64,000 nt of DNA from Acanthosepion esculentum (GCA_964036315.1 OZ038498.1:5547278-5611277), one strand, 5' to 3'. Shown: positions 31,901-43,600, numbered from the stretch's first letter. The notes: a model not told the origin generated them from the letters alone. Translations and numbers: made by a program.

Positions 31901-32370
31901 ATTTTCCGAAGACTTGGTCTTATCACTAATATAAAGAATAGGCACAACGAAAAGAATTTCTGGAAATTTCATAAAATTAATTAAGTGTGTGTGTGTATGG
32001 ATGAAGGCAGTTAACAGATGTAAAAATAAGTTTTTACAAAGAGTTTCTAAAAAGGAAACATTTCAAAAATAATTTAATTCATTTATGAATCAGTCCTGAA
32101 TGTTACATTAAAATCTGATGAAATATCAGAATTTTGCAAGGATTTCCAAATTTTGAACTGCAAAAAGACGTTAACATTTTCCCCGTATAAATTTATGGTC
32201 AGACGTTGGTGCCAGAAAAACAAAAATTTTAACCAAAATTTCGAAGATTCTTAAAAGGGTGAAAAAAAAAATCTTAGTAATAACAAAGATTTTGACGATA
32301 AAACTGTTTTTATTAAATGTGGGGAATTTGTTTCATAATGTAAGCTCATTTTTTAGCGAATCTTTGGCAT

Positions 32371-33438
32371 TCATCTGTCCACTCCCCAAACTTTTTCCTT
32401 CTTCAACAGTCCGTTTAGGGGTGCGCGTAATTTATGCATGTTTGGAATGAATTCTTGGTAATAATTCACTAAGCATAAGAAGCTTTGTAATTCGGCTACG
32501 TTTTTTGGAGCTGGCATTTTTTTAATTGCCGTTGCCCTTTCTGGGTGTGGTCGCCTTCCTTCATCGATGATATGACCCAGATATTTTATTTCCTTCATAA
32601 AGAAATCGCATTTGTTTTCTTTTGCCTTGAACCCATAGTTTTGTATTCTCCTGAAAACCTCTTGAACGTGTTCCCAGTGTTGTTCAATGTTTTTACTATT
32701 TATCAGTATGTCATCCAGGTATGCAATCGTGAAATCAAGTCCGCCTAGCATAGTGTCCCTTATTTGTTGAAATATTGCCGGCGCGACCTTAATCCCAAAT
32801 GGTAATCTTTGGAACTTGTATAATCCTTTGTGTGTGTTTATGCACAATAATCTCGAGCTTTCCTCATCTACTGGTATTTGTAGGTACGCTTCGCTCAAGT
32901 CTATTTTTGAGAAAGATTTTCCTCCGTTTAATTTTGAGAAAACTTCTTCTGGACTGGGTAGAGGATAGTGGTAATCCTTAATCACTGCGTTCAATCCCGT
33001 TGAGAAATCAGCGCATACTCGTATCTCACCCGATTTCTTTTTTACGTAAACCGTAGGTGAAGCCCATTGACTATATTCTACTTTTGTCAATATACCGATT
33101 TTTTCGAGTCTATCCAACTCTTGATTTATTTTTTCTATTGAAGCAAAAGGCACGTTCCTTTTCTTCTTGAAGATCGATTGTACATTTTCTTTTATTTCTA
33201 TATTTGCTGCCATTTTTTTACACCTCCCGAAGCCGGCTGAAAATATTTCGGGGAAACTCTCTTTTAGTTTCTCCCTTAATTTATCTGCCTCGGTCGATAA
33301 ACTTTTCACTTTTTGGCAGTACGTACTTATTGGTAAATCCCAGAGGTCGAATTTCTGCATCCAGTCCGTTCCAAATAAATTTTCTGTGTTTCTTAGCACA
33401 TACATTTTTAAACTTTTGGTCATTCCATTGAATGTCAC
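32371..33438 (-). pseudogene. Ty3/gypsy reverse transcriptase
   Basis: A 355-residue frame that copies retrotransposon RNA into DNA. In order: a linker with EIFSAGFG, the thumb-lead WASPTVYVKKKSGEIRVCAD, FSKIDLSEAYLQIPV (first catalytic Asp), RLPFGIKVAPAIFQ, the catalytic IAYLDDILI and KCDFFMKEIKYLGHIID. The YLDD box and the first Asp are intact, so the polymerase core itself looks undamaged. The frame ends at WGVDR, where RNase H should begin. Continuation is visible only in another frame for about 30 codons. The start ATG is internal, because the natural protein is part of a longer polyprotein. Confidence 0.9.
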
Positions 33439-33499
33439 ATTTGTAATAACTTCTTATTATTCTTAAATTTTATTTTTCTCCCAGTTACCTAGCAATTTT

Positions 33500-33706
33500 A
33501 TCGGTTCTCAACATGGTTTGCTCAATTTTCTCCATATTTGTACATTAATAATAGTTAAGTCCGAACCGGAATCCAATTGTAGTCTGACTTTTCTGTTTAA
33601 CATTTCTACTTGCACGTATTTTCATATGTTTGTCTCGTCCGCTTGGTTAGTCCTAGTGACTCTTACTCTGCTTTTGCTTTCTTTTCTAGTCCAACAATGA
33701 GAACTT
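33500..33706 (-). pseudogene. Gag C-terminus and retroviral-type aspartic protease remnant
   Basis: After the gag frame closes, a second frame carries a CCHC knuckle end (KVGHKSSHCW) and then LNRKVRLQLDSGSDLTII, where DSG is the aspartic protease active site. A stop follows within the next 25 codons and the flap region is not recognisable. Confidence 0.7.
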
Positions 33707-34657
33707 TTATGACCCACTTTTTTTGCACAACAGACAAGTCTTAAAGCGGTATGGACAATCTTTATACCAATGCAAAGTCCCACAGCGATAGCATGGACTG
33801 GGTGGTAGTTTTTTTTTATATTGACTTTTTGAAGTAGAAAAATTTGTTTGACCTGTTTTTGAGGAGGGAAAATTGGTTTGGTTTGTTTTTGAGGAGGGAC
33901 AAAAACGTGTTTGTCGTACTTTACGTATGTGAGCGATACCAGACTCGTCTATATCTTTCGAGTCCATCTTTACGCTTATACATCTCTGACAGTCTTTAGC
34001 CAATTTTTGTAGTGTCAATTCTGGTTCACTCTCCAGTTTTGTAAGAATTCTGCGTCTGATCTCCGCGTTTTTAGTCGAAACCAGGCCTTGAACGAATATT
34101 AAACATTTAAAATTGTCCGAGCTGAGTTCAGATAACTTAAAGTCATCACAGTGTTTGTTTACAATGGAAGCGAATGTTATATAGTCTTCGCTGTCCTTTT
34201 TTGTTAGATTCAGACATTTCCATCTTTTATGGAATAGTGAGATATTTGGGCTAAAAGTTCTGCTAACAGTTTGATGGCTTCCTTGAAGGTTAACTCTTTT
34301 TTTTCTGGGTAGGATGTAGTCTACGAATTTAGTGTATTCGCATGACCCTAATTTTCTTAGTAGTAGGCGTACTTTTCTCGCGTCTGACCAATTCCCGCAA
34401 TCAAACTCATATAAATCTTCGTACCTTCTGAAGTAAGCTGCGAAGGTTTTGTCTTCGTCCGGTGCATAAGTGAAGTCTTCGATAGAGCTCCATATAGCAT
34501 TTTGCGAGAGAATAGTTTCATTTTCGGAATTTCGCCCTGTATTTGTTATTACCCGTAGCAATAATTCTTGTAGTTCAAGATACTTCTGTTCGTTTTTCTG
34601 TTGCTGCTCAAATTGTATTTTCATAAGTTCCAATATGGTTGCCTTAAAGTCTTCCAT
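33707..34657 (-). pseudogene. Ty3/gypsy Gag
   Basis: A 316-residue frame encoding the capsid-nucleocapsid precursor that packages element RNA. It has an N-terminal Gln/Glu-rich helix (QFEQQQKNEQKYLELQELLL), capsid-like words FAAYFRRYEDLYEFDCGNW and KLGSCEYTKFVDYILPRK, a repeated SSKTNQTNFP linker, and a C-terminal zinc knuckle CYRCGTLHWYKDC. A second knuckle begins at CLLCKK but the frame closes just after it. The ATG at 34657 lies about 260 bp inside the LTR, a usual distance, so I accept it as the real start. Confidence 0.85.
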
Positions 34658-34919
34658 ATTTACCGTAATTATGTGTAAGTATTTTTCTTTTAGTTTAGAC
34701 TTCAGGTCTTTGTTACTACTGTAAAGTTGGTGTCCAAAAAGAAAATATTTTTTTTCTGTTTTTTATGTTCGCGTATAACTTGTTTTTTTTTTTTCCACTA
34801 CCAACGTCGCCTCTGTTACGGACGACCGATAGTAAAAGATTTTTTGTAGATTCTCCACGTAGAACTTGTTTCTTGAGTATACTTTTTTGGTTTCTCCGTA
34901 TAGAGTTTGTTTCTTCAGT

Positions 34920-34930
34920 CCTCGTCGCCA
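34920..34930 (-). promoter_or_regulatory. Primer-binding site, tRNA-Ser(GCU)-like
   Basis: On minus, TGGCGACGAGG starts one base after the LTR end. This is complementary to the 3' end of metazoan tRNA-Ser(GCU) (acceptor CCTCGTC, discriminator G, CCA). Confidence 0.7.
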
Positions 34931-34931
34931 C

Positions 34932-35457
34932 TGTTATGGTCCAATATCCTCGCACCACGGTTATGATCCAAGGTTAGGAGCAAGGAAGAACAACATGAAC
35001 ACAAGAGTAGAAAATAACAAAGATATAATGCAACAGAGATATAATACAAGAAGTTGAAGGTGTTAGTATTAACTGTCAGTCTGGTTTAGAGCGAACTACT
35101 ATTGTCTTGACTCATTAGGTCTCGACTCGTTCCGATATTTAACAGTCCCCCCCCACGAGGAAAGTATGTGGCACAAGGCCGAGTTTAACGTGGGTTTCTC
35201 CGAGCCCGTAAGCTCGGCCAAAAATACTCCCTTAAGAACCCGTATAAACGGGTTCAGGGCTTGTCTACCACCCCGTACGAAACTTTGCCCTTCGGCAAAG
35301 CCTCGTCCGGGTTCCTCTCTGCCAAAGCAAAGAGTTCGACTGGAGTCGCGCACAGTCAGAGACTGCGTCTCGACTCGTTCCTCATCTCTCTCAGAGAGGC
35401 GCAGTATTTATAGAGTCAGGAAGAGTCCATTATCGTTATAGGTAAGTTCCCATAACA
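34932..35457 (-). repeat. 5' LTR of the Ty3/gypsy element (526 bp)
   Basis: On minus it begins TGTTATGGG and ends CCATAACA, so TG..CA with short inverted ends. The central part, 35140-35380, is absent from the solo LTR at 23378-23716. It is GC-rich and holds three consecutive perfect hairpins (CCGAGC/GCTCGG, GAACCCGT/ACGGGTTC, CTTTGCC/GGCAAAG). A C-run marks 35148-35155. Confidence 0.85.
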
Positions 35458-35759
35458 ATATATATACGGCCTTGTCACTAGAAAAATGTCATTTGATAGT
35501 AGTTGACAGCATAACACTTCTTTGCCACCTATTCCATTACTCTTGAAGGTTTCTACCCGAAAAGAAGTGAAAAAACTTTCCTCTGTCTAAGAAGTTGGCG
35601 GATAATAGAGTAGAAGAATTGGAGACGCGTTTTTGGAGATCAACTTTGTTTTTTAGGTGCCAGTTTCGAAGTCTCGACGACATGCTCAGGATATTACTAT
35701 TGTTGCTGCGACATGTTGTGAATAATGCTGGCACCTACTAACTCACACACCGCTTCTAC

Positions 35760-36025
35760 ACTATTTACATTATTCGGACTATTGTCCTCATCTTTGTCGC
35801 CATATTTATTATAACGTTTCGGCTCTTCAGTATCTGTCTATATTTCTGAGATGAGGTATTATGTACACTATTTACATTATTCGGACTATTGTCCTCTTCT
35901 TTGTCTTTATTACAACGTTTCGGCCGTTGTACGATCCGGCCTTCTTCAGGTGGTTGGAATGTCGAACTGAACCCTTTATTTCGCTCACTGGGGTAGACTG
36001 TTCTAGTTCCACAGAAGGATGCTGA
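35760..36025 (-). mobile_element. SINE type A copies in tandem, minus
   Basis: Two overlapping tails (35762-35860 and 35868-36025) share the ctatttacattattcggact block. The right-hand one retains the core: minus CTGAAGAA, GGCCG/CGGCC and GAAACGTT between 35949 and 35913. It also keeps the linker ggaactagaacagtctaccc. The tRNA head is missing. Confidence 0.65.
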
Positions 36026-36099
36026 GAATACCATGGACAGAATGTATGAACAACGAGGAAAATGGGAACAAAAAGGACACTTGTACTTAGAATCAGAAT

Positions 36100-36330
36100 G
36101 AGATAGATGAAATTTTCGCGACACATCATGAGGAAAAAGGGCTTGGAGAAATTGACACTTGCAGGTCATACTGAAAGCAAGAGGGAAACAGAGAGTAGCC
36201 TACCTCACGGACTTGTGTAAACGGATGACAGGACAGAGAGTGGAAGGGATAGATTTTGTTAAGAGCTACATAGAATAGGAAGTTGTGGAGAGCAATGATC
36301 GCTTATGTCATGAAAAGGATGGAACATGAA
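36100..36330 (+). pseudogene. LINE C-terminus (RTE-like family), decayed
   Basis: Plus frames give MRKKGLEKLTLAGHTESKR, then words matching LCKWLTEQ and a degraded WRAMIAYVLKG end. This is the same LINE tail as 36720-37225. Confidence 0.65.
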
Positions 36331-36436
36331 AGAATAATATGAAGATATAATCACTTAAGTGGTCTCTACGCATACTGTGTTCACTATTTCAAAAAATCAC
36401 CTTCCGTTTCTTTTATCTTTTTCTTAACTCTTGTTA

Positions 36437-36466
36437 CACACACACGCACATGCACGCACACGCGCG

Positions 36467-36501
<35 letters not shown>

Positions 36502-36552
36502 CCACACACACACACACACATGCATACATGAACACACATACACGCGCGTGTG
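36437..36552. repeat. (CA)n-rich microsatellite
   Basis: CA with GC and TG interruptions. Z-DNA-prone alternating purine-pyrimidine. Confidence 0.9.
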
Positions 36553-36619
36553 CTCAGGGAATTAGTGTATAAATGAAATTTTTGTATTCTCAATCATATT
36601 TTTGAAGCAGGCTCTAAAG

Positions 36620-37225
36620 TTTAGACGATTAAAAGGACAGGAAATTGTGGAGAGCCATGATCGCCAATGTGCTGAAGGGACATGTCAAATGGAAGAAGAA
36701 GAACCAGAAATGCTAACAATTAGTTAGAGGTAGTTGAAATTTCTAGGGCACATAAGGAGGAAGAAGGGCTTGGAGAATCTGATACTCACAGGACAGAATG
36801 AAGGCAAGGGAGATAGAGGAAAACAACGCATAACATAATAAGGAAAGAGGGATTGGAGAATCTGATACTCACAGGACAGATTGAAGGTAAGAGAGATAGA
36901 GGAAAACAACGCATAACCTATTTAGTGAGCTTGAGTGAATAGTTGGGGGAACAGGTTTTGGGCGAAACAACAAAAAGACAAAATTTATCAAGCGCTACAA
37001 AGAACAAGAAATTGTGGAGGACCGTGATAGCCCACGACCTGAAGGGATACAACACATGGAGAAGGAAGAACGAGCTTGTGTAAATGGTTAACAGAACAGG
37101 GTTTAGGAAAGATAGCACAAAGGCAACATTTATTACGAGCTACAAAGGATAGGAAATTATAGAAAGCGATGATCGCCCACGTCCTTAATGTACACGGTGC
37201 ATAGAAGAAGAAGAAGAAGAAGAAG
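36620..37225 (+). pseudogene. LINE C-terminal tails in tandem (RTE-like family)
   Basis: At least three successive partial copies of one LINE end: 36640-36710, 36740-37080 (itself with a duplicated gagaatctgatactcacagg block) and 37070-37225. Readable residues include RRKKGLENLILTGQNEG, SLCKWLTEQGLGKIAQRQ, LLRATKDRKL and KAMIAHVL. The last copy ends in (GAA)n at 37205-37224, a 3' tail. All frames are broken. Confidence 0.7.
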
Positions 37226-37580
37226 CTCATCTTACTTGTTATACTGACAATTTCAGTAGACTGAGCATAGCGATAGATACCATCTGGGAGCGTCTGATTA
37301 AGAAAGAAAGGAAATAAAAAAAATGCCGACACCCGAGTCAGGAAACTCGTATATTCCCGTCACCTGAGTGAAGACACGAGTTTTAGACACGCGTACACGT
37401 TTTAAGTCTCTAGAATTTTAATACTAGACTCTGTCCAAGAAAAGGGACACGTCGTCTAGTAGATTAAAGTGTTTGTTAAGACATATTTACTTCCCTGGCA
37501 ATTGTGGGATGAAACACTCTGTTGGATAGTACTGACCTGTAACCCTAACCCTGGTTCAATGGAAGAAACGGACAACTCTG

Positions 37581-37595
37581 TCTATAAAAGGCAGG

Positions 37596-37632
<37 letters not shown>

Positions 37633-38350
37633 ACGAATGCACGGCTCCAATTTTCGACGGATTTGCACCAAAATTTACATGCACATGCTCCAAGTTAGCG
37701 AAAATCCAAGACCGACTTTGCATTTCCCAACTCCCATCGATAGTGGAAATAATCGATTTTTTCATGCTTCTGCGACAGTTTTTATGTAGTTTGCGGCCAG
37801 AGTAAGAGCCTATAGCTGGCTGCCACGAATAGGCAGGAAGATTCTATTGGCCAGCGTGAGAGCTAACAGTTGACAGATACGAATGTTAACTAGCATGCTA
37901 GCATGAAAAAAAATCGATAGCTGCATTCGTCACAAGTGGGAAAAATTTAAATCTGCATGGCACTTTATTTCAATTGGCTCATTCGCTTGCTCAAACTCAA
38001 CGTTGATTCTGATTCCGCAGAACTGGGTTGGGTGTGAAAAAGTATTTGTTGTTAACATTCTTTTTTCATTCGGTTTTTCCAGTTACGAGTCCTTTTTTAA
38101 AGCTGATCATTTTGTGTTCATTTTGTTTAGTTCTTTTTTTAATTAGATTTAATGATTTAGTATAGAGCTTAGAAAACATTCACAGTGTGAGATAGGCAAG
38201 AAGTAAGGCATGTAGCAACATCCGCACGGCAAAGGGCACTCCTTTAAAGGCAAGGAAGGGCAAAAATATTTTAAGTCAAGTGATAGCGATTGCTGTATGA
38301 GTCGTACGATTTTTGAATCAAACACGGGCAACGCCGGGCCATGCTGCTAG
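37581..38350 (+). mobile_element. Non-autonomous Helitron-like element
   Basis: The 3' end is CTAG at 38347-38350 followed by T. About ten bases before it lies a GC hairpin (GGCAACGCC, 38327-38335, in a GGGCAACGCCGGGC context), both typical of Helitrons. The 5' end is proposed at TCTATAAAAGG (37581) but the preceding base is G rather than A, so it is tentative. A (TG)n tract lies at 37597-37629. No Rep or helicase is present. Confidence 0.55.
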
Positions 38351-38664
38351 TTGCGGATAAAAAGGTGACTATGGCTGTTATGATAGGAGGTTGATGTATA
38401 TTGAAGGGGACTGGGTAGATGTGTGCAGTGTTGTGCCGATGCCGTGTGTGTAGACCGTTCCCTGAAGATACCTTTACGCTCATAGTTTTTCCTTGTGTAT
38501 CAGGGCATATGCGAAATAGTCCGTTGATATTGCTACAAAGACATGTGCCTATGAACATATAAGAGTTATTTCCCTTAGGTATGGAAAGCGGAAAGAGAGC
38601 AATCTACCTCAAGCAATTGAATAAAGAGTTCTTTTCGAAATCTTTTGACGGTTACCGAGTATGA

Positions 38665-38845
38665 AGACAAACACCTGAAGAAGGCCGAGGGCACAACGGT
38701 CGAAGCGTTGTGTGTATAACAACCAAGCCGGTTTGAATACCAAAGCATATAATGAGGCACCCAGTGAGGAACGAACTCATTACGCAGTCGTAACTGATTT
38801 AGCGAGACAGGCTTGCTATTACGCCACGTCCAAGTACACAAATCA
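38665..38845 (-). mobile_element. tRNA-derived SINE (type B) with oppositely oriented hammerhead-like core
   Basis: On minus the head reads GTGGCGTAATAGCAAGCCTG and GAGTTCGTTCCTCAC (B box). The core, however, reads on plus: CTGAAGAA (38675-38682), GGCCG/CGGTC stem, GAAGCGTT, with ACAC (38671-38674) pairing GTGT as stem I. In type A SINEs the core is on the same strand as the head. Confidence 0.65.
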
Positions 38846-39094
38846 CTGTTCTATTAGACCATAGAATATAAACCATTTTTTACCTATTACTGTTGCTTTT
38901 ATCACTTCAGCTGATTGCATGTTCTTTGTAAACATATCCACGCTAAACAGAGATTTGTTTTTGAATAAACAAAAAAAAGTTTTTGTCGGAAAAGATTTTA
39001 TCTTGAGTAAAAAAAATAGGGAATATTTGTTTGCACATCCCAGTAAAAATTCTAACAGAATAAGAGAATAACGATTATGCCTTTATGTTATTCT

Positions 39095-39345
39095 CTTATT
39101 CTGTATTCCCTATTCGATTTATATTCTTATTCTTATTCTATTCCTGTTTTCATATCAAATCACTTTTTACTTATATTGTGTACTAATTTTTATTCTTATT
39201 CCTTTTCTATTAATATACCATGTTTAATTCACATTCCTATGTCATATTCTATTGATATTTCAAATTTTCTTTATAACTTTAATTATTCTTATTACTGTTC
39301 AAAATTCTATTCATTCTTATTGATACATTCTTCCTAAAATCAGAT
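39095..39345. repeat. Pyrimidine-rich ttctattcttatt minisatellite
   Basis: Degenerate repetition of attcttattctatt-type words. The ORF in it is compositional. Confidence 0.65.
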
Positions 39346-39436
39346 TTTCTTATGATTCATACTACACTACTTTTCACTACTGGACACATGTGAACGCCCC
39401 GAACACCTAAAACCGAACTAAAATTCCGTCAACTGC

Positions 39437-39495
39437 ACATAGGCTCCGCACATAGGCTCCGCACATAGGCTCCGCACATAGGCTCCGCACATATC
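39437..39495. repeat. 14-bp tandem repeat, four units
   Basis: Four nearly perfect units of gcacataggctccg. Confidence 0.9.
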
Positions 39496-39819
39496 TTCCT
39501 TTTTTACTCACACACTCAAAGAAAAAAAAGAAGCAATACAATTTAAAATTTCTTCATCCAATAGGACCCACTCCCGCCTAAATAAACAAAATAAAAACCG
39601 GATCTAAGAAAGGACATAAAGGCTCATCAGTTGGACGGCATCATGGCGCGGGGTCATAGACTTCGTCGGAAAGGGACCTCTCATTTCCAAGAGACAGCTC
39701 GCCAAAGGACGTCATTCCAGTAAGTCACAACTCATCCTCCCTCTTCTTCCGTACGCCTCAACGTACGCCTTTTATAACTCCACTTTTTTTTTGAACGAGA
39801 GACATTTACACCGATTTAT

Positions 39820-40265
39820 CATTTGTTGTTTGCTTTGGTTTGGCTTGTTTTACGGCATATCAACACCTCAATGGGTTATTTAACGCCGACAAAATTTCTA
39901 TTGCTGGTATTATTTGGTTTTGTTAAGAATCTATTTCTGGTAATATTTTTTTTCAAAAATGTAATTTTGGCAATTTATTTTTTCAAAATTGTATTGCTGA
40001 TAATAACTTTTTCACAAAGTATTTCTGGTATTAAAACCTATTTTTGCACTTTCATAGTGTTTTTACCCCAGTTTCGGGGTTAACTATTTGCCCATATCTG
40101 GGACCCTAAGGTGCTACCACCACAAGTCAAGGTGGACCTGGGAACACCAGCAATTAAGAGGTGGTTCCATGCTCCTCAAAACCTCCTGATCAGAGGCCTT
40201 GCTGCTGGACTTGGTTTATCGTCTTACCCAGGACGCGGATGTAGTTTATCGTCATACCCAGGACG
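39820..40265 (-). repeat. Dispersed repeat R1, copy 3 (minus)
   Basis: On minus it runs from a duplicated gtcctgggtatgacgataaa block through gaggttttgaggagc and ggaaccacctcttaattgct to the tail motif near 39830. Its middle is expanded by a ttgctggtaataattt-type short repeat (39895-40030). Confidence 0.65.
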
Positions 40266-40560
40266 CAATCATTTGTTGTATTTTTACGTTAATATAGTTG
40301 TTTATTTCTTTAAATTTGTTGTTTCGTCTTTGCTCTGTCACCACACGCTTATCATAAAATTATTCATATTCCAAACCCAACTGGTATTTCTATTCCATAT
40401 CTGCCCAGTTACAGGTCACAAACTGAATTATCTTACCAGAAATTAATATACGTAATGAAATCGCTGACCGAATCACACCCATTTTTCTCACGTTCTAAAA
40501 ATCATCTAATAATATCACGCCTGGGTTTTTGACTAAAGAATAAGTATTTATAAGTAAACA

Positions 40561-40626
40561 TCGACTGCTACAATATAAGAAAAATGAGTATCATTAATAT
40601 ATACAACATGTTGTAGCAGTCGATAT
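40561..40626. repeat. Small inverted repeat
   Basis: ATCGACTGCTACAA (40560-40573) is inverted at about 40611-40624, with a 37-bp spacer. Confidence 0.8.
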
Positions 40627-40721
40627 TTTTTTATAGAGATTCCGTTTATTTATTTTGGTTTGGAACATTCAGCTCGCATTAATAGGGTGCCAACCGCTGC
40701 TCGTATTTTTGTTTTTATCCT

Positions 40722-42960
40722 TTTACCCCAAGTAAGGCAATAAAGCCACTAGAACGCAAAGGGGTACTGAGTGTTAGAGAATATGAGAAAAAACAATATT
40801 TAGTAGAGAGGACAACAAAAGAAGAAGAATTAAAAACACAGAAGATAACGATTGACATTGCATTGAAATTTTTGAAGATCAATATTTGACTGGAAATCAA
40901 GAAACCTGAAAAGAGTTATACAAGCGAGAACTGCCAGAGAAGAAAATGATGAGACCTTGCCGCCAATCTAGTACTTCGTTTAAATTAATAAAGTTTAGAT
41001 ACCATAGAGGAAGGTTCGTCAGAAGAACAAATACCATGTAAGTAAATCTAGAAAAGACACATGGAAGCTATGTTACGGCGCTGGGAAAGGGACTGAAGCC
41101 GAGATGCCAGGTCAGGACCAGTAACATTGCAGATTCTCCTTTGGATTTTATCAAGAATCTCTAAATATATACAAGGAGCATCAGACCAGATGTGGCAGCA
41201 ATATTCAAAGCATGGGTGAATGGTAGACTTATAAATAAAAGGTACGGTTGTGGGAAAGTGACTGACGCCGAGATGCCAGGTCAGGACCAATAACATTGCA
41301 GATGCTACTTTGGATTTTATCAAGAATCTTTAAATATATACAATGAGCAACAGATCATATGTATCAGCAATATCCAAAGCAAAGACGAATGGTTGACTTA
41401 TAAATATGTAAGATAGAGTCTGTCAAGAAAAAATGTCAAACATGATATAGTGAACCAACTTTCTTTGCTGCAGACTTAGCAATTGATTCAATATACTCTT
41501 TCACTTCATGTCAGCTGAAAATGTTTGTTCAAAAAGGTACAATGAGCTACTCCTTTGGAGGTTAGCATCAGCCATGCTGATGGAAAGTAAAAAAGAGTTA
41601 TCTGAGATGATTAAAAGAGAGCAGTTACGTTTTGAGGTGTTAAAATTAACAAGCCACTTGTCGCCCCATTTAACAACAGATTGTAGGTTATTTTTTAGAT
41701 CAGCTGCTAATTTGACTTTATCGAACTGATCAGACTTACTATTAAGACGGGAGTAAATAGTTGTGTTGTCAGCATAGATAACGAGTTGAGAACTGATGAC
41801 ATCAAGAATGTTGTTGATAAAAATGGGAAACAACGTAGGTCGAAGGGTAGAACCTTGGGGAACATCTGCATTTATGCAAAATGATCTAGAAGAGTGGCTA
41901 TTCAAAACAACTTTCATTTCGCGATTTGATAAGAAAGACTGAATCAGTTAAAAAATTCGTTCAGAAATGCTATTACCTTTCAACTTGAGAAGACAACCAG
42001 TATGCCAAAACCTGTGAAATACATTCGAGATATCCAAAGCAACAGCCCGAGTCCCATCTAAGGCTTGATAGACTCCTTCAGCAATAATTGTTAACATAAC
42101 AGCGGTTGATCTAGAGCTATATTGCTTATCTAAAAGAAAACCCTGCGAGATGTTTCACCAATTCAGAGTTTATTAGAATATCTAGTACTCTGCCAAAAAG
42201 AGGTAGAAGGCTGATAGAAGGATCAGATGGTTCGTCTGGATTTTAAAAAAATGGAAATACAGAAGAGGATTTCCAACAGATATGAAAGCAAGAAGCAGCA
42301 CGGCATTTATAGAGAGAACAGGAGACTATTCAGGAGAACATTTCTTGAGGACTGCTGCAGGCGTATCATCAAGTACACATACATTGCGAGGATCCAGTTT
42401 AGTAATGATATCAGAAACTATGAACAGAGTTATATGCATATCACTCAATAGGGACTGAGTTCTAAGTAGAAAGTCAGGCAACGATACTCCAGATGAGTCA
42501 AGAGTAGAATTTAAAGAGAGTTTACGAATTCTTTATCAGCAGAATAGGTTTACACCTCAAATTGAGTGGAGAGATGAGGTATAGAAGATTTATCCTTATT
42601 TAACACGCTATTACGGAGTCTCTTGTAGTCACGCGAGCCAAAACTTGTTAGTGGCTATATGGTGACTCATTCTATCAGCAAACAAAGACTTAGTCTTTTC
42701 TGAGGAAACATTTCGAGCAGTCACAAATAGGAGTCTGTTGTTATCGGAACTATCAGGCTGGTGCACCGGGAAAAAGTGATTCCTATGGGCTATAGCGGCT
42801 GAACAGACTGGTGTGAACCAAAGAGAACATTTTGGTTTCACATCAGTCCCGGTTTTAACACAAGAAGAAAGCTCTGTGGCACTTTTCTCAATAGGAAGAT
42901 TACGAATATCAATAAAAGAGGTGTTTCGAATAAAGCTGATTTTGTCCACCAGTTTGCGAA
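40722..42960 (-). pseudogene. LINE (Jockey/CR1/I-like), longest copy in the window
   Basis: Minus-strand copy ending at 40722 with the family terminus (ctagtggctttattgcctta-cttggggt). From 5': KPKCSLWFTPVCSAAIAHRN (42949-42629), the linker between endonuclease and RT, then pieces with ARAVALDISNVFHRFWHTG (about 42000-42060), the RT core at 41917-41501, and YKSTIHPCFEYCCHIWSDAP (41323-41048). About 2.2 kb survives, and the apurinic-type endonuclease is not recognisable. The RT C-terminal part is duplicated in tandem (41085-41245 and 41262-41410). Confidence 0.85.
41501..41917 (-). pseudogene. LINE reverse-transcriptase core, mutated active site
   Basis: A 138-residue frame with DVPQGSTLRPTLFPIFINNI (the PQGSxLGPxLF box) and LVIYADNTTIYS. 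In an active enzyme the second is YADD, and the change of the second Asp to Asn removes a catalytic metal ligand. DKWLVNFNTSKRN and the FSADMK region follow. The same region is seen on plus at 23285-23880. Confidence 0.85.
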
Positions 42961-43329
42961 TTCGAACCTTCCTGAATATCCCACTACCGTGGACTTTTAA
43001 ACTGATTATTGTTTTATGACTGCGATAGTTACGTTATTCCCGCTGCAGTCAAAGGCAAAAACCAGTATAGTCGAATGCTATTTTTTTTAATGTGCTAGAA
43101 CTTTTTGGAAATTTTCACTGTATTTAGTAGTGTTGAGGTTATCGCTAACATTTTTTGACGAGATTTACACTCTCTTAAGTTTCGTTCAATTTCGTAAACC
43201 AATCGATGAAATTTGAAGAAGCTGATTTGTTTTCAAAAATATTTTGACAAAAACCCTCCTTCGCGGTTTAATAATTTATTTAATATAATTTTATAAGACT
43301 TCATGGTAAACAATATATTTTAAGAAATT

Positions 43330-43600
43330 TTTTTTCCATTTTCCTTTTTACCAGCAAAGAATAAATTCTTAGGATTTCTTACTCTTGAGCATACAACATA
43401 CAACTGGCCATGCGTAAATATTTCTTTCTGGAGCCAAATTCCAATTTTTTAAAATGTTTGGCCTTGTGATTTTTATAGTTCTTGCAAACGCAGGACGAAC
43501 TGGAAACTGGATTCTTGTCGATTCGAAATGATATTCGGATGGTTTAGGAATAAACTTTATTCTTCGGTTTAATACCATCCATCCTACTCCAAACACGGTA
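43330..43600 (-). pseudogene. Helitron (RepHel) helicase C-terminal remnant
   Basis: The minus frame reads TRIQFPVRPAFARTIK, then after a frameshift EIFTHGQLYVVCSRVRNPKN and LFFAGKK. These are the last two helicase motifs of Helitron Pif1-like helicases. It is better preserved than the plus copy at 795-956. No other Helitron domain is visible on either side. Confidence 0.75.

Larger units (their letters stand above)
32270..35457 (-). mobile_element. Ty3/gypsy LTR retrotransposon, 3'-truncated
   Basis: Minus-strand order: LTR 35457-34932, primer-binding site, gag (34657-33707), protease remnant (about 33700-33500), reverse transcriptase (33438-32371). Homology fades near 32270, inside the expected RNase H region. 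Integrase and the 3' LTR are absent. Frameshifts or stops lie at the gag-protease and protease-RT junctions. The internal region retained is about 2.7 kb, roughly half of a usual element. Confidence 0.9.

Noticed and set aside
33167..34977. Plus-strand ORFs overlapping the Ty3/gypsy element
   Set aside because: They are antisense shadows of the gag and reverse-transcriptase frames.
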